Source: Gallionella sp. (lineage in GTDB: Bacteria; Pseudomonadota; Gammaproteobacteria; Burkholderiales; Gallionellaceae). Taken from it: a stretch of 64,000 nt of DNA. This document shows, in pieces, positions 25,607-34,264 of this stretch; the stretch's first letter is position 1; each line of letters opens with the position of its first letter. The notes under the pieces were generated by a model, which saw only the letters and a program-made list of their open reading frames with translations, was not told where the DNA came from and made no database searches. Both the position numbers and the translations under genes were made by a program. The stretch is from assembly GCA_028687335.1 (NCBI GenBank), contig JAQUAI010000008.1:1-64000 (forward strand). Direction: 5' to 3'.

Positions 25607-28552
25607 CTAAACGTGCGAAATAACGGGTGACTTTAACGGATCAAAACTAGGAACCGCTGTCCAATCGTGGCGCAATGCAAAAACTGGGGGGTGATTGTCA
25701 AAATAAACGCTGTAATAAGGATCATTCGTTAAAACATCCTTCCATTTCTGTTGAAACAGATTGATCTCATCTTGGGCTACAACAGCTTCTCTCGACACAC
25801 TTTCGTAGTGACATAACTGTGCGCCTGCCGCAAATACAATCCTGAAGCCTTCTTTGAATACTTTTAGACAGTAATCAATATCGTTGTAGTTGATTGCGAA
25901 ACGCTCATCAAAGCCGCCAACGGATTTAAATAGCTCTTGTTTTGTCATAAGCACAGCACCAGTAACGGCTAGATAATTCCGGTTTGCTACGGCGCTAAAC
26001 AAGTGTCCAGGATAATTTCCCGGATATGCACGATGTATGTGATCTGGCAATCCATTCCAGAAAGCGATGCCAACATGTTGCAATGATTCGTTTTCGTAAT
26101 GAAGTTTTGCGCCGACAGCACCAACCCCTTTGCGCTGGCATAATTGCAACATACATTCCATCCAGTCCGGCGTAATAACTTCGATATCATCATTCATAAA
26201 TAACAGATATTCGCCGCGAGCGACTTTGGCTCCCATATTCATTTTAGTGGCAATGTTGAACTTGCCCTCAAAATGAACAAATTGGCAGTTGTAAGGTTTG
26301 ATTGCTTCTATCGTTTCAATACGCAGGTCGTTATTATCTACAATTATTATTTCAAAATTCCGGTAGGTTGTTTTTTCATAAATTGAAATGATCACTTGGG
26401 ATAACAAGTCGACATCTTTGCCTCTGACATGTGCCATCCGCCCTGCGGATGGAATGACAATCGACACCAGTGGCGAGTCGCTGATTTTATAGCGAAGGTC
26501 AAAACTGCCGCTGTAGGCACCCAATCGGGTCTCCCCGCCGCCAGCCACGCGCTTTGCGCGTTCTGTCAAAGCACGCACGGCCGAATCAAGTACGTAGTCT
26601 TTTGCATCCATAGAGGCTGCTGTAGAGCCGGGGATGGCACGCCAATGGTAAAGCACCTTCGGTATGTGAGCTATCTTCGTTGCTCGCTCAGTGAAGCGTA
26701 AAACAAAATCGTAATCTTGGGCCCCATTAAATTCACTGCGAAACCCGCTGAGTTCCCTAACCAAACTCATTCGATAGCATGCAAAATGAGCCGTATACAT
26801 GCAGCCTTCTAGCGCTTCCGGCGACCAGTCCGGCTTGAAGAACGGTTCATAGCGGTTTCCCGCCATATCCAGCTTGTCTTCGTCGCTATAGATCATGTCG
26901 AGTGCGCTATCGCGATTAAGCAACGATGCGAATTCAAATAACGCGTGAGCGGCTATTTCATCATCATTGTCCATCAGGCAGACAAAATCTCCCGTAGCCA
27001 ATTCCAGCGCGGAATTAGTAGCGGCGGATATATGCCCGTTGGTTTCTCTGAATACAAGCTTTATGCGTTTATCTTTAGCGGCATAACTTTCCAGTAATGG
27101 CCTCACATGCGGCTCGATAGAGTGATCGTCGGCAATACACAATTCCCAATTTGCATAAATTTGAGCAAGAACCGATTCAATAAAAGCGGTTAACCATTGC
27201 GCATCAACGTTGTAGACAGGGACTGCAATAGAAAACTTTGGTTGGTAAGTAAAATTTTGAGCTATCTTGCCCATTGCCTTTAAATCATCAGCGCTGGGCT
27301 CCATGGTGGCGATATAATTTCCGTATGAGGATGCCGTAAGCTGGCTATTTTCAATGGGAGTGCCAGATCGTGCTTTCAAAATCAAAACTCTTTTTACCAG
27401 TCCGCTCCAGCCATCCCGTTTTAACACTTTCGCAACTTTAATAACGGCAGGGATGAGTCCCCCGCAAGAATCTATATACGACGGAAGTAATGAATTAACC
27501 AGTTGGATCCTTTTTCTGTTACGGATAAAGACCGATGCTATGTTACGTATAGGCGCAGTTATGCGCCAACTGGTCGAAGCTTTCATTTCTTGCAGCATAG
27601 AAATGCGATCCAGTGCGATCTGATCAAGGTTGCGAATATGAACATCCTTGTCATGTAGCATCAGATCTAGATTGTTAATATGTACATCCTTGTCAAATAT
27701 GATCTGATTGAGGTTGGCGATCCGACCATCGCGTGTTGCTACAGCTTGGTTGAGATGAAAAATTTGGCTGTCGAGATTGCCTATATGAACATCTTTGTTA
27801 TGAATGACTTGCTCAAGGTTTACAAGTTGCGGTTTGTATTGCCAAGATAAATCAAAGCGCTCTAACTGCCTGGCTCCCAAAGCCGCAAAAAAATTGACGA
27901 ATAATTTTTTTTCAGCTGCGGGGGAATTTAAACAGGCAAGCTTTTTTTCTGCGGGGGCATTATTTAGTTGAAGTACGCCAAGCCCGTTTGAATGCAGAAA
28001 TTCAATATTGCTGGGGTAGATTGCCTGCAACTCTTCCCAAAGCTTCCACACTCCAAAATCGCGCTCACGAACATTGGTGTCGTGAAACATAACGATAGCA
28101 CCCGGCGCAAGCTTGGGGAGCCATGTCTCGAAATCATGGCGGACTGCCTCGTAAGTATGTAAACCATCAATATGTAAAAGCTCTATTGATGCATCTGCAA
28201 AATGATTAACCGCATTATCAAACGTAGTGCGTAGCAGTCTTGAAAATCCGGCATACCGGTCTTCGTTATGCGAATTTACGGCTAAAAAAATTGAATCCTC
28301 ATATTGACCGGCGTGTTCATCACCTTGCCAGGTATCAACTGCATAGCACTTGCTCGACAAATTATTTTCGACAACAGACTGGCAAAATGCGAAATAGGAA
28401 TTTCCGCTGTGGGTGCCGAGCTCAACAAAGATTTTTGGAGCAACCTCGTTGATTAACCACGCAGCAAATGGCAAATGTCCAACCCAAGCATTGGGAACTT
28501 GAAGGGAGTTCGGCAAAAATGATGCCGCTGAGATTAAATTATTATGGTTCAT
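25607..28552 (-). CDS. Methyltransferase - coiled coil - double GT2 fusion protein
   Basis: A 981-residue multidomain protein. Residues about 30-200 are a class I SAM methyltransferase of the Methyltransf_24 type (IFVELGTHSGNSYFAF, HIDGLHTYEAVRHD, VMFHDTNV). Residues 245-322 are a repeat-built coiled coil. Residues about 439-660 form one GT2 domain (FSIAVPVYNV, LCIADDHS, LMDNDDE) and about 694-960 a second (VSIVIPSAGR, FEIIIVDNND, LFMNDDIEV). It lies beside Wzt, so it may extend and then cap a glycan exported by the ABC route, as chain-terminating methyltransferases do. That role is inference; the domain order is read directly. Confidence 0.88.
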   Translation of the reverse strand: MNHNNLISAASFLPNSLQVPNAWVGHLPFAAWLINEVAPKIFVELGTHSGNSYFAFCQSVVENNLSSKCYAVDTWQGDEHAGQYEDSIFLAVNSHNEDRYAGFSRLLRTTFDNAVNHFADASIELLHIDGLHTYEAVRHDFETWLPKLAPGAIVMFHDTNVRERDFGVWKLWEELQAIYPSNIEFLHSNGLGVLQLNNAPAEKKLACLNSPAAEKKLFVNFFAALGARQLERFDLSWQYKPQLVNLEQVIHNKDVHIGNLDSQIFHLNQAVATRDGRIANLNQIIFDKDVHINNLDLMLHDKDVHIRNLDQIALDRISMLQEMKASTSWRITAPIRNIASVFIRNRKRIQLVNSLLPSYIDSCGGLIPAVIKVAKVLKRDGWSGLVKRVLILKARSGTPIENSQLTASSYGNYIATMEPSADDLKAMGKIAQNFTYQPKFSIAVPVYNVDAQWLTAFIESVLAQIYANWELCIADDHSIEPHVRPLLESYAAKDKRIKLVFRETNGHISAATNSALELATGDFVCLMDNDDEIAAHALFEFASLLNRDSALDMIYSDEDKLDMAGNRYEPFFKPDWSPEALEGCMYTAHFACYRMSLVRELSGFRSEFNGAQDYDFVLRFTERATKIAHIPKVLYHWRAIPGSTAASMDAKDYVLDSAVRALTERAKRVAGGGETRLGAYSGSFDLRYKISDSPLVSIVIPSAGRMAHVRGKDVDLLSQVIISIYEKTTYRNFEIIIVDNNDLRIETIEAIKPYNCQFVHFEGKFNIATKMNMGAKVARGEYLLFMNDDIEVITPDWMECMLQLCQRKGVGAVGAKLHYENESLQHVGIAFWNGLPDHIHRAYPGNYPGHLFSAVANRNYLAVTGAVLMTKQELFKSVGGFDERFAINYNDIDYCLKVFKEGFRIVFAAGAQLCHYESVSREAVVAQDEINLFQQKWKDVLTNDPYYSVYFDNHPPVFALRHDWTAVPSFDPLKSPVISHV
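27587..27820 (-). repeat. 14-residue (42-bp) coiled-coil repeats in the fusion protein
   Basis: Residues 245-322 of the 981-residue protein repeat a two-heptad unit of the form NLxQxIxxKDVHIx (NLEQVIHNKDVHIG, NLNQIIFDKDVHIN, NLDLMLHDKDVHIR and weaker copies around them). At DNA level the shared core is a minus-strand AAGGATGTTCATAT-like segment. The spacing places hydrophobic residues in a coiled-coil pattern, suggesting a rod between the methyltransferase and the GT domains whose length could vary by unit gain or loss. Confidence 0.8.
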
Positions 28553-28557
28553 GTTGT

Positions 28558-29919
28558 TTACTTTAAGTTTTGTAGTTTGATTTCTTGCATTGGAATGCCC
28601 ATCAAACCAGTTGCGGCCATGCTCTTTTCTGATTTAAAGATCACCGCATCGTGTATCCAATGATGCTGTTCATGTTTTTCCGGAGTGCCATTGGCAATAG
28701 CAACTGTGATGCTGTAGTTGCCAGGAGGTAGCAATGGCATATAAAAAACAAAGTCGGCTTGAAGATGCTCCCCCTTTTTGCAATGTACGCAATCTTTATA
28801 AAAAGTGAGATAAGTGTTATCGCCAAACAGTTCTTGCCCTAAACGATTTTTTACGTAAAAACCAATTATAGGGGCATTAAGATCTTGAGCAGCTTGGATC
28901 ATTATTCTCAAAATAACCTTTTCGCCGCCAACAATCCAAGCAAGCGCATGTGCATTTTCATCTAAAAGGCGAACATCGATGATTTGTGCGCCGCCCTTGC
29001 CAAAGGATGCCGCGTCAGGATCGAATTTGAAAATTTGTAAGTCGTTACGTAATTCGCTGGTATTAATGAATTCTAGCCGCTGATCTTTAACATGTGTGTT
29101 TGCAGCGGGTTGTTGTTTGAGCTCTTTGAGCTTGGTTGTGCTGCTGCTACCTTGCTGCGCTTCGTAGAACGCCTCCAAATACAATTCGCATACATCTTTG
29201 GGTGTTCCTTCTTGGATCACCTGACCTTTTTCGAGCCACACCGCGTAAGTGCACATACTTTTTATGCTGGCAGTGTCATGGCTCACAAATAATACGGTTC
29301 CGGTTTTCATGAAGTCACGCAAAAAGCGCATGCATTTTTGGCTGAAAAAAGCATCTCCAACCGCCAGTGCCTCGTCAATAATTAAAATATCCGCATCCAC
29401 ATGCGCAATTACTGCAAAAGCCAGACGCACCATCATTCCACTGGAATATGTTTTGACTGGTTGCTCAATAAAATCGCCTATGTCGGCAAAGGCTGCAATA
29501 TTATCGAAGCGCGCATCAATTTGTTCGTTACTTAAGCCAAGTACCGACGCATTCATATATACGTTTTCACGCCCGGTGAATTCTGGATTGAAGCCTGACC
29601 CAAGCTCTAGCAATGCCGCAATGCGGCCATTGGTTTGAATGCTGCCGCCTGTGGGATGTAGTGTGCCGCAAATCATTTGCAGTAAGGTGGACTTGCCTGA
29701 GCCATTACGTCCAATGATGCCAACCGTTTCGCCTTTCTTAATTTCAAACGAAATATCTTTTAGCGCCCAGAATTCTCTAAAATATTGCTTAGATGTTTTT
29801 CCAACAATGCGTCGTAAGCGAGGGTAAACAGATTGTTTAAGCCGATCTTGCGGTTTGTCGTAGACGTGGTAGCACTTTGAAAGGTTGCTAACTTTGATCG
29901 CTATATCGTTAGAGCACAT
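28558..29919 (-). CDS. wzt: ABC transporter ATP-binding protein with C-terminal glycan-binding domain
   Basis: A cytoplasmic ATPase of about 453 residues. GIIGRNGSGKSTLLQMI is Walker A, VKTYSSGMMVRLAF the signature motif, DILIIDEALAVGD Walker B, and SHDTASI the switch His. After residue 250 an extra roughly 190-residue domain resembles the Wzt C-terminal domain, which recognises the modified end of a polysaccharide. I start at the ATG at 29919, which has AAGGG seven bases upstream; the track used a TTG two codons earlier. It overlaps wzm by 11 bp. It drives export of an undecaprenyl-linked polysaccharide. Confidence 0.93.
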   Translation of the reverse strand: MCSNDIAIKVSNLSKCYHVYDKPQDRLKQSVYPRLRRIVGKTSKQYFREFWALKDISFEIKKGETVGIIGRNGSGKSTLLQMICGTLHPTGGSIQTNGRIAALLELGSGFNPEFTGRENVYMNASVLGLSNEQIDARFDNIAAFADIGDFIEQPVKTYSSGMMVRLAFAVIAHVDADILIIDEALAVGDAFFSQKCMRFLRDFMKTGTVLFVSHDTASIKSMCTYAVWLEKGQVIQEGTPKDVCELYLEAFYEAQQGSSSTTKLKELKQQPAANTHVKDQRLEFINTSELRNDLQIFKFDPDAASFGKGGAQIIDVRLLDENAHALAWIVGGEKVILRIMIQAAQDLNAPIIGFYVKNRLGQELFGDNTYLTFYKDCVHCKKGEHLQADFVFYMPLLPPGNYSITVAIANGTPEKHEQHHWIHDAVIFKSEKSMAATGLMGIPMQEIKLQNLK

Positions 29920-30739
29920 CAGCAAACCCTTTTCTGGTTTTTTGAAACCACCAATAACCAGCCCATGCTACTGTCACGCTGACAACAGCGTAGATTCCTA
30001 AGCCTGTCCAATCGGGCATTTTGCCAAAAATCATAACTGCACGACTTTGCTCAATTACAAAAGTGAGAGGATTGAGCATGAGCCATATTTGAAATTTTTC
30101 TGGCAGCGAGGAGATGGGATAAAACACCGGCGAAACAAACATGAGGACGGTGGTAAAAATACCGATGGTTTGTCCGACATCGCGAACGAATACGCCGACA
30201 GAAGCTAAAAACCAAGCTACTCCGAGTGTTGCAAACAGCAGGGGTAGTATCACGAGTGGAAAGAGTATCGCGGTCCACGCCAAAGTGCCGTTGATAAGCA
30301 GAATGGCTGCCAACAACACGACTAAGCTAATAAGTGAGTGAAACAGCGCTGCTCCCATACCAATGACTGGCAAAATTTCGAGCGGGAAGATCACCTTTTT
30401 GACATAGTTAACATTTGACAAAATAAGTCCCGGCGCACGATTGGTCATTTCTGCGAATAAGCCATATACGATCATGCCAATGAATAAAACGATGGCGAAG
30501 TTGGTTTGACTTTCATCGCCAATTCCCCATTTCGCCTTGAATACCACGCTGAACACAAAGGTGTACACCACCAGCATCAGGATGGGGTTGAAGAATGACC
30601 ATGCCAAACCCATAACTGAACCGCGATACCGTCCAACGACTTCGCGTCGAGTCATTTGCTTAATCAGGTCGCGGTGTTGCCAAAGGCTTCTTGCTAATGA
30701 TTTAAGCGATGATGAATGGTTTGCGTGGGGATTAATCAT
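29909..30739 (-). CDS. wzm: ABC-2 type polysaccharide export permease
   Basis: An inner-membrane permease of 276 residues with six hydrophobic segments and the family's amphipathic N terminus (LIKQMTRREVVGRYRGSVMG, then LAWSFFNPILMLVVYTFVFS). It pairs with the Wzt gene that overlaps its 3' end. Together they would translocate a completed polysaccharide across the inner membrane. The start codon lies within the last codons of the broken rfbC, 10 bp downstream of a GAGG sequence, so it now depends on translation signals located in that remnant. Confidence 0.93.
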   Translation of the reverse strand: MINPHANHSSSLKSLARSLWQHRDLIKQMTRREVVGRYRGSVMGLAWSFFNPILMLVVYTFVFSVVFKAKWGIGDESQTNFAIVLFIGMIVYGLFAEMTNRAPGLILSNVNYVKKVIFPLEILPVIGMGAALFHSLISLVVLLAAILLINGTLAWTAILFPLVILPLLFATLGVAWFLASVGVFVRDVGQTIGIFTTVLMFVSPVFYPISSLPEKFQIWLMLNPLTFVIEQSRAVMIFGKMPDWTGLGIYAVVSVTVAWAGYWWFQKTRKGFADVL

Positions 30740-30998
30740 TCAATAGATGCCTCGTTGCAAATCTGCCTTGCACAGCACTCACTAACTTACCCTGCGCTTG
30801 TTTGATCTGGTAATGCAACCCGCACAGTACATGGCGGGCCGACTTGGAGCGGTTATCTTGAATGAAGTGGAAGGTGATACCGGTCAGTTCGGCAAATCGC
30901 TTGGCGTTAAAACTTTTGCAAAAGAAGCCACGTGTAGCACCAAACATTTTAGGTGCGACAACGGGGGAGGAGGGGATGTCGGTTGGGATAGTGTTCAT
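30732..30998 (-). pseudogene. rfbC: Truncated rfbC (dTDP-4-dehydrorhamnose 3,5-epimerase)
   Basis: Eighty-eight codons that follow the start of RfbC: MNTIPTDIPSSPVV, GATRGFFCKSFNAKRFAE, HFIQDNRSKSA and LHYQIKQAQGKLVSAVQG. The protein then leaves the family at VQGR, where VQGEVFDVAVD is expected, and stops after ten unrelated residues, so about half the enzyme (normal length about 180) is missing, including the second conserved His. The catalytic loop also has CGLHYQ for RGLHYQ. It begins 3 bp after the rfbA tail, the normal rml gene order, and its end runs into the wzm start. Confidence 0.85.
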
Positions 30999-31001
30999 TT
31001 C

Positions 31002-31073
31002 TTAGCTCTTTTCTTGTAGCAGGCGTTGCAGGTATTGGCAGTAGCCGTTTTTTGGCGATGGTGCGATGAACTA
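31002..31073 (-). pseudogene. rfbA: 3' tail of rfbA (glucose-1-phosphate thymidylyltransferase)
   Basis: Reading the minus strand into the TAA at 31002-31004 gives PSPKNGYCQYLQRLLQEKS, the C-terminal end of RfbA/RmlA (typically KNGYGQYLLRLL). A stop in frame (TAG, 31071-31073) precedes FIAPSPKNG, and no further RfbA sequence is recognisable upstream. It is too short to be on the ORF track. Its place directly in front of the rfbC fragment is what makes the assignment credible: the pair is the left-over junction of a former rml operon. Confidence 0.7.
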
Positions 31074-31209
31074 TTTGAGTTGGTCGGTGTTATGTAACGG
31101 TGTCCGATGACTTTTACATGGAGTCACCCCTCTACAAAGGCTGCGGATTCTACACAGGATGGCATTCGAAAAGAATAGACCGAAATGCATAGACCTACCG
31201 AGCAAATCT
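31074..31209. other. Non-coding junction beside the rfbA remnant
   Basis: About 135 bp between the rfbA tail and the stop of the reductase gene. I find no reading frame that continues RfbA and no clear terminator. The stretch TGTCCGATGACTTTTACATGG followed by GAGTCACCCC looks like neither flanking gene and could be the end of a lost mobile element, but no inverted partner or target duplication is visible. Confidence 0.3.
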
Positions 31210-32085
31210 TCAACTTGGTAAATCTGATACTGCAATTTTGAAATTGCTCGGCTCAAAGTGAAATTCCACCATAGCAGCGGTGTAATCAAAGACCATATCT
31301 GTCTGCATCCTTTCTGCCATTGCAAAAGAGAGTTTGCGAAAACGCGGCAAGATTCGGACACAAATAACTGCGCCATAAAACAATGGCGCAGGAATCTTGA
31401 CGAACCTTACCGACTTACCCAATGCATGAAACACACGCACAACCATTTCCCTATAGTTAAGCTGCTCCGCGCCAGAAAGGTTGTAGGCGCAGTTACTGAC
31501 CCGTTTAGTTGTTAATGCATTCACACACGCGGCAGCAACATCATTGACATGCACGGGCTGCCGCAATCCTTGAGCCTCCCCCAGCAGAGGAAAAAAACCA
31601 AAACGGCGAATAAATCTGGCTATCTCGCAAATATTGCGGTCTTTGCCATTTCCATAAATAAGGGTGGGACGAAGGATTACCCACTCAATTTCATGTTCTG
31701 TTGCCCATAAAATTAGGCTTTGCTCACCCTCAGCAAGTTTTTTCACCACCTCCTGCTCAAGGTCACTGGAAGAGTTTTGTTTGGTAAACACACTGGTCGA
31801 GCCAAGAACAACAATACGTTTTATCCCATGAGCTAACAGTAATGGGAAGTGTTGTTGCAATACCCATATTGGAGCCAGGCATATCCAGTTGGAAATTGGA
31901 TCGAGCGAACTCCTCACCGTTTCCGAATTCAACTGACGAAACTCAATGTTCTCTTTGTTTACTCGACTAAAACAAGACTGTCTTGTGTAGGCAAGCACAC
32001 GATAGCCCGCACCAGCAAGCAATGGCATAACGCTTTCTCCCACCATGCTTGTTGCACCCAATACGCCTACCGCTCTCTCAGCCAC
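31210..32085 (-). CDS. NAD-dependent epimerase/dehydratase family protein
   Basis: An SDR-type protein of about 291 residues with VGVLGATSMVGESVMPLL as the nucleotide-binding loop, IVVLGSTSVF and LRPTLIYGNGKDRNI further on; the YxxxK motif is not obvious, so it may be an atypical SDR of the nucleoside-diphosphate-sugar epimerase group. The track start at 32097 is a TTG; the GTG at 32085 has a GGGA ribosome site about six bases upstream and is preferred here. It overlaps the upstream GT2 slightly, showing co-translation. Substrate unknown; in such loci these proteins often reduce or epimerise a 4-keto sugar. Confidence 0.7.
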   Translation of the reverse strand: MAERAVGVLGATSMVGESVMPLLAGAGYRVLAYTRQSCFSRVNKENIEFRQLNSETVRSSLDPISNWICLAPIWVLQQHFPLLLAHGIKRIVVLGSTSVFTKQNSSSDLEQEVVKKLAEGEQSLILWATEHEIEWVILRPTLIYGNGKDRNICEIARFIRRFGFFPLLGEAQGLRQPVHVNDVAAACVNALTTKRVSNCAYNLSGAEQLNYREMVVRVFHALGKSVRFVKIPAPLFYGAVICVRILPRFRKLSFAMAERMQTDMVFDYTAAMVEFHFEPSNFKIAVSDLPS

Positions 32086-33049
32086 GGCGTATCCCAAACC
32101 ATCGCAAAACGTAATTTGTGGCGTAATAAACCACTACGGCTCCGAATCTCAGCCATACGCCAAGTGTAACCAACCACATCAATAAACCCGGATACTGGTG
32201 CCGAAAAAACTTTTTGTAAAAGCGCATCATGCCCTTGTGCTTGTGCCACTCAACAAAAAATGGACGCGATTTACTGCAATGCCCTTTGTGATGCTCCATG
32301 CGCGCACTGGGTACAAACAAAATAGACCAGCCGCTCTGACGAAATCGCATACACCAATCCAAGTCTTCGCAATGCATGAAATACGCTTCATCAAACAAAC
32401 CAACCTCTGTAAGTGCTTTGCGATGGGTCAACATGCACGCCCCAGAAATGGCCTCTACTTCAATGGGCTCTGCTGGCAAAGGCTGCTTATGGAGCGAGAA
32501 ATCCGAAAATAGCTTCGGATAGCGCGCGCTAAGCGCACCAAGCCGAAATGTTCGAACCAGTGAGCGCCAAGGTGTTGGGACGGCTCGCCGCGCCCCCACT
32601 TGTTCGCTACCATCGGGATTGACCAATAGCCCACCAACCATTCCCACATCGGCTCGCCCATGCATTGCTTGCAGCATAAGCGACAGGGCATCCGGCTCGA
32701 GCATACAGTCTGGATTCAAAAATAAAATGTGCTCGCCACTTGCCTGTCTCGCACCTTGATTACAAGCCTTACCAAAACCGAGATTAACTTGGTTTTTAAT
32801 CACTGTAATCAATGGATTGGCCTGTAATAAGGCGGCAATGCTGCCGTCATGCGAAGCGTTATCGACCACAATAACCTGCTCCGCTTGGGATGCCGCTCGC
32901 GCCACCGACTCCAACAAAATGTCGCCCGCATTGTAGTTAACCATCACAACTGAGACGTTATGCTTAACGCTCATTGCGCCGGAATGAGGCTCACTTATTT
33001 TCAATTTTTCCACTTCGCCTGGGCTACAGTTAGCTAGAATCTTTAACAT
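32078..33049 (-). CDS. Family 2 glycosyltransferase (rhamnosyltransferase-like)
   Basis: A GT2 protein of up to 323 residues: VSVVMVNYNAGDILLESV, VIVVDNASHDGS, LFLNPDCMLEPDAL (metal-binding segment) and CEDLDWCMRFRQSGW. A hydrophobic stretch near the C terminus (YPGLLMWLVTLGVWLRFGAV) may anchor it to the membrane. The first ATG is 3 bp after the PglE-like stop; the next ATG (32974) is only ten residues before the conserved core and is an equally possible start. It belongs to the WbbL/RfbN-like group that commonly adds rhamnose or other deoxysugars. Given the wrecked rml genes nearby its donor may have changed. Confidence 0.86.
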   Translation of the reverse strand: MLKILANCSPGEVEKLKISEPHSGAMSVKHNVSVVMVNYNAGDILLESVARAASQAEQVIVVDNASHDGSIAALLQANPLITVIKNQVNLGFGKACNQGARQASGEHILFLNPDCMLEPDALSLMLQAMHGRADVGMVGGLLVNPDGSEQVGARRAVPTPWRSLVRTFRLGALSARYPKLFSDFSLHKQPLPAEPIEVEAISGACMLTHRKALTEVGLFDEAYFMHCEDLDWCMRFRQSGWSILFVPSARMEHHKGHCSKSRPFFVEWHKHKGMMRFYKKFFRHQYPGLLMWLVTLGVWLRFGAVVVYYATNYVLRWFGIRRG

Positions 33050-33052
33050 GAT

Positions 33053-34264
33053 TTAAAGACGTACTCTTGCTATAACTTCGCTAACCGTTGCGACCGTTTG
33101 ATGTATTGCATTTTCCCCAAGCGTTGGATGGACCAGAAACATCAAGCTGGTTTCCCCCAGTTTTTTTGCCGCCATCAACCTTTTTTCTGGGCGAGAAACT
33201 GTGCCGTCGAAGGCCCTCTCCAAATATATCTCGCCGCATGAGCCGCTATAGCAAGGCACGCCCATCGCGTTAATTTCTTGCATGATGCGATCACGAGTCC
33301 AGTCGGGTTGAAGCTTTTCAGGTTCGATGAACACATAATATTTGTAATAGGCATGGCCAATTTCTACCGAGGGCTGAGTAACCCGCAGGCCGTCTATTTT
33401 GGCAAACCCTTCGGAAAGCAAGGCTGCATTACTGCGCCTACGTGATACCCACTCCGGTAGTTTTCGCAATTGAATGCGGCCTATCGCTGCCTGCATCTCC
33501 GTCATGCGCCAGTTCGTGCCAAAGGTCTCATGTATCCATCTAAAACCGTGGGGGTGCTGATGATGATAGATCGCGTCAAAACTTTTCCCATGATCTTTAT
33601 ACGCCCAAGCCTTTTCCCACAATGCATCATCATTTGTCACCAGCAGTCCGCCTTCGCCGCCAGTGGAAATAATCTTGTCCTGACAAAACGAAAAAGCTGC
33701 CGCATGACCAAATGAGCCAACCGGCTTACCGCGGTAAGTTGCTCCATGCGCTTGCGCGCAGTCCTCAATGACTTTAATTCCACGTTCGTCGGCAAAGGTC
33801 ATGATGGCATCCATATCACAGGGCCAGCCTGCCAAATGCACAGGAATGATTGCCTTGGTACGCGATGTCGTCAGCCGTTTAATTTCCTCGATAGTAATGT
33901 TTTGAGTTACAGGGTCAACATCCGCCATAACCGGCGTTGCACCGCGCATCACTGCTGCACTGGCAGAGGCAATAAAGGTTCGGCTGGTGGTAATGACTTC
34001 GTCGCCCGCCCCAATACCCAATGCATACAATGCCAACTCTAATGCTACTGTTCCATTGGCAAGGGCAATACCATGACGAACCCCAACATACGCAGCGTAT
34101 TCGGTTTCAAACAATCGCGCCTGCTCTCCCGTCCAATAGTTCACCTTACCGGAATGCAACACAGCGGCAACCGCAGCCACTTCATCCTCATCGTAATGAG
34201 GCCACATGGGAAACATTGCAGCCACCTCGGCGGCAGCCAGATTTAAGCTATTCATCTTTATCAT
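33053..34264 (-). CDS. pglE: PLP-dependent sugar aminotransferase (DegT/DnrJ/EryC1/StrS; PglE-like)
   Basis: A 403-residue aminotransferase. SRTFIASASAAVMRG, VIEDCAQAHGATY and AFSFCQDKIISTGGEGG are family motifs, the Lys in QDK forming the Schiff base with PLP. With the PglD-like acetyltransferase immediately upstream (ATGA overlap) and PglF at 7043, it should convert UDP-4-keto-6-deoxy-GlcNAc to the 4-amino sugar on the path to UDP-N,N'-diacetylbacillosamine. The 4-bp overlap fixes the start at 34264. A different 4-amino sugar product cannot be excluded without the stereochemistry. Confidence 0.87.
   Translation of the reverse strand: MIKMNSLNLAAAEVAAMFPMWPHYDEDEVAAVAAVLHSGKVNYWTGEQARLFETEYAAYVGVRHGIALANGTVALELALYALGIGAGDEVITTSRTFIASASAAVMRGATPVMADVDPVTQNITIEEIKRLTTSRTKAIIPVHLAGWPCDMDAIMTFADERGIKVIEDCAQAHGATYRGKPVGSFGHAAAFSFCQDKIISTGGEGGLLVTNDDALWEKAWAYKDHGKSFDAIYHHQHPHGFRWIHETFGTNWRMTEMQAAIGRIQLRKLPEWVSRRRSNAALLSEGFAKIDGLRVTQPSVEIGHAYYKYYVFIEPEKLQPDWTRDRIMQEINAMGVPCYSGSCGEIYLERAFDGTVSRPEKRLMAAKKLGETSLMFLVHPTLGENAIHQTVATVSEVIARVRL

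Noticed and set aside
27587-27820. CRISPR-like repeats
   Set aside because: The repeats are in-frame coding units without spacers of uniform length, and no cas gene is near.
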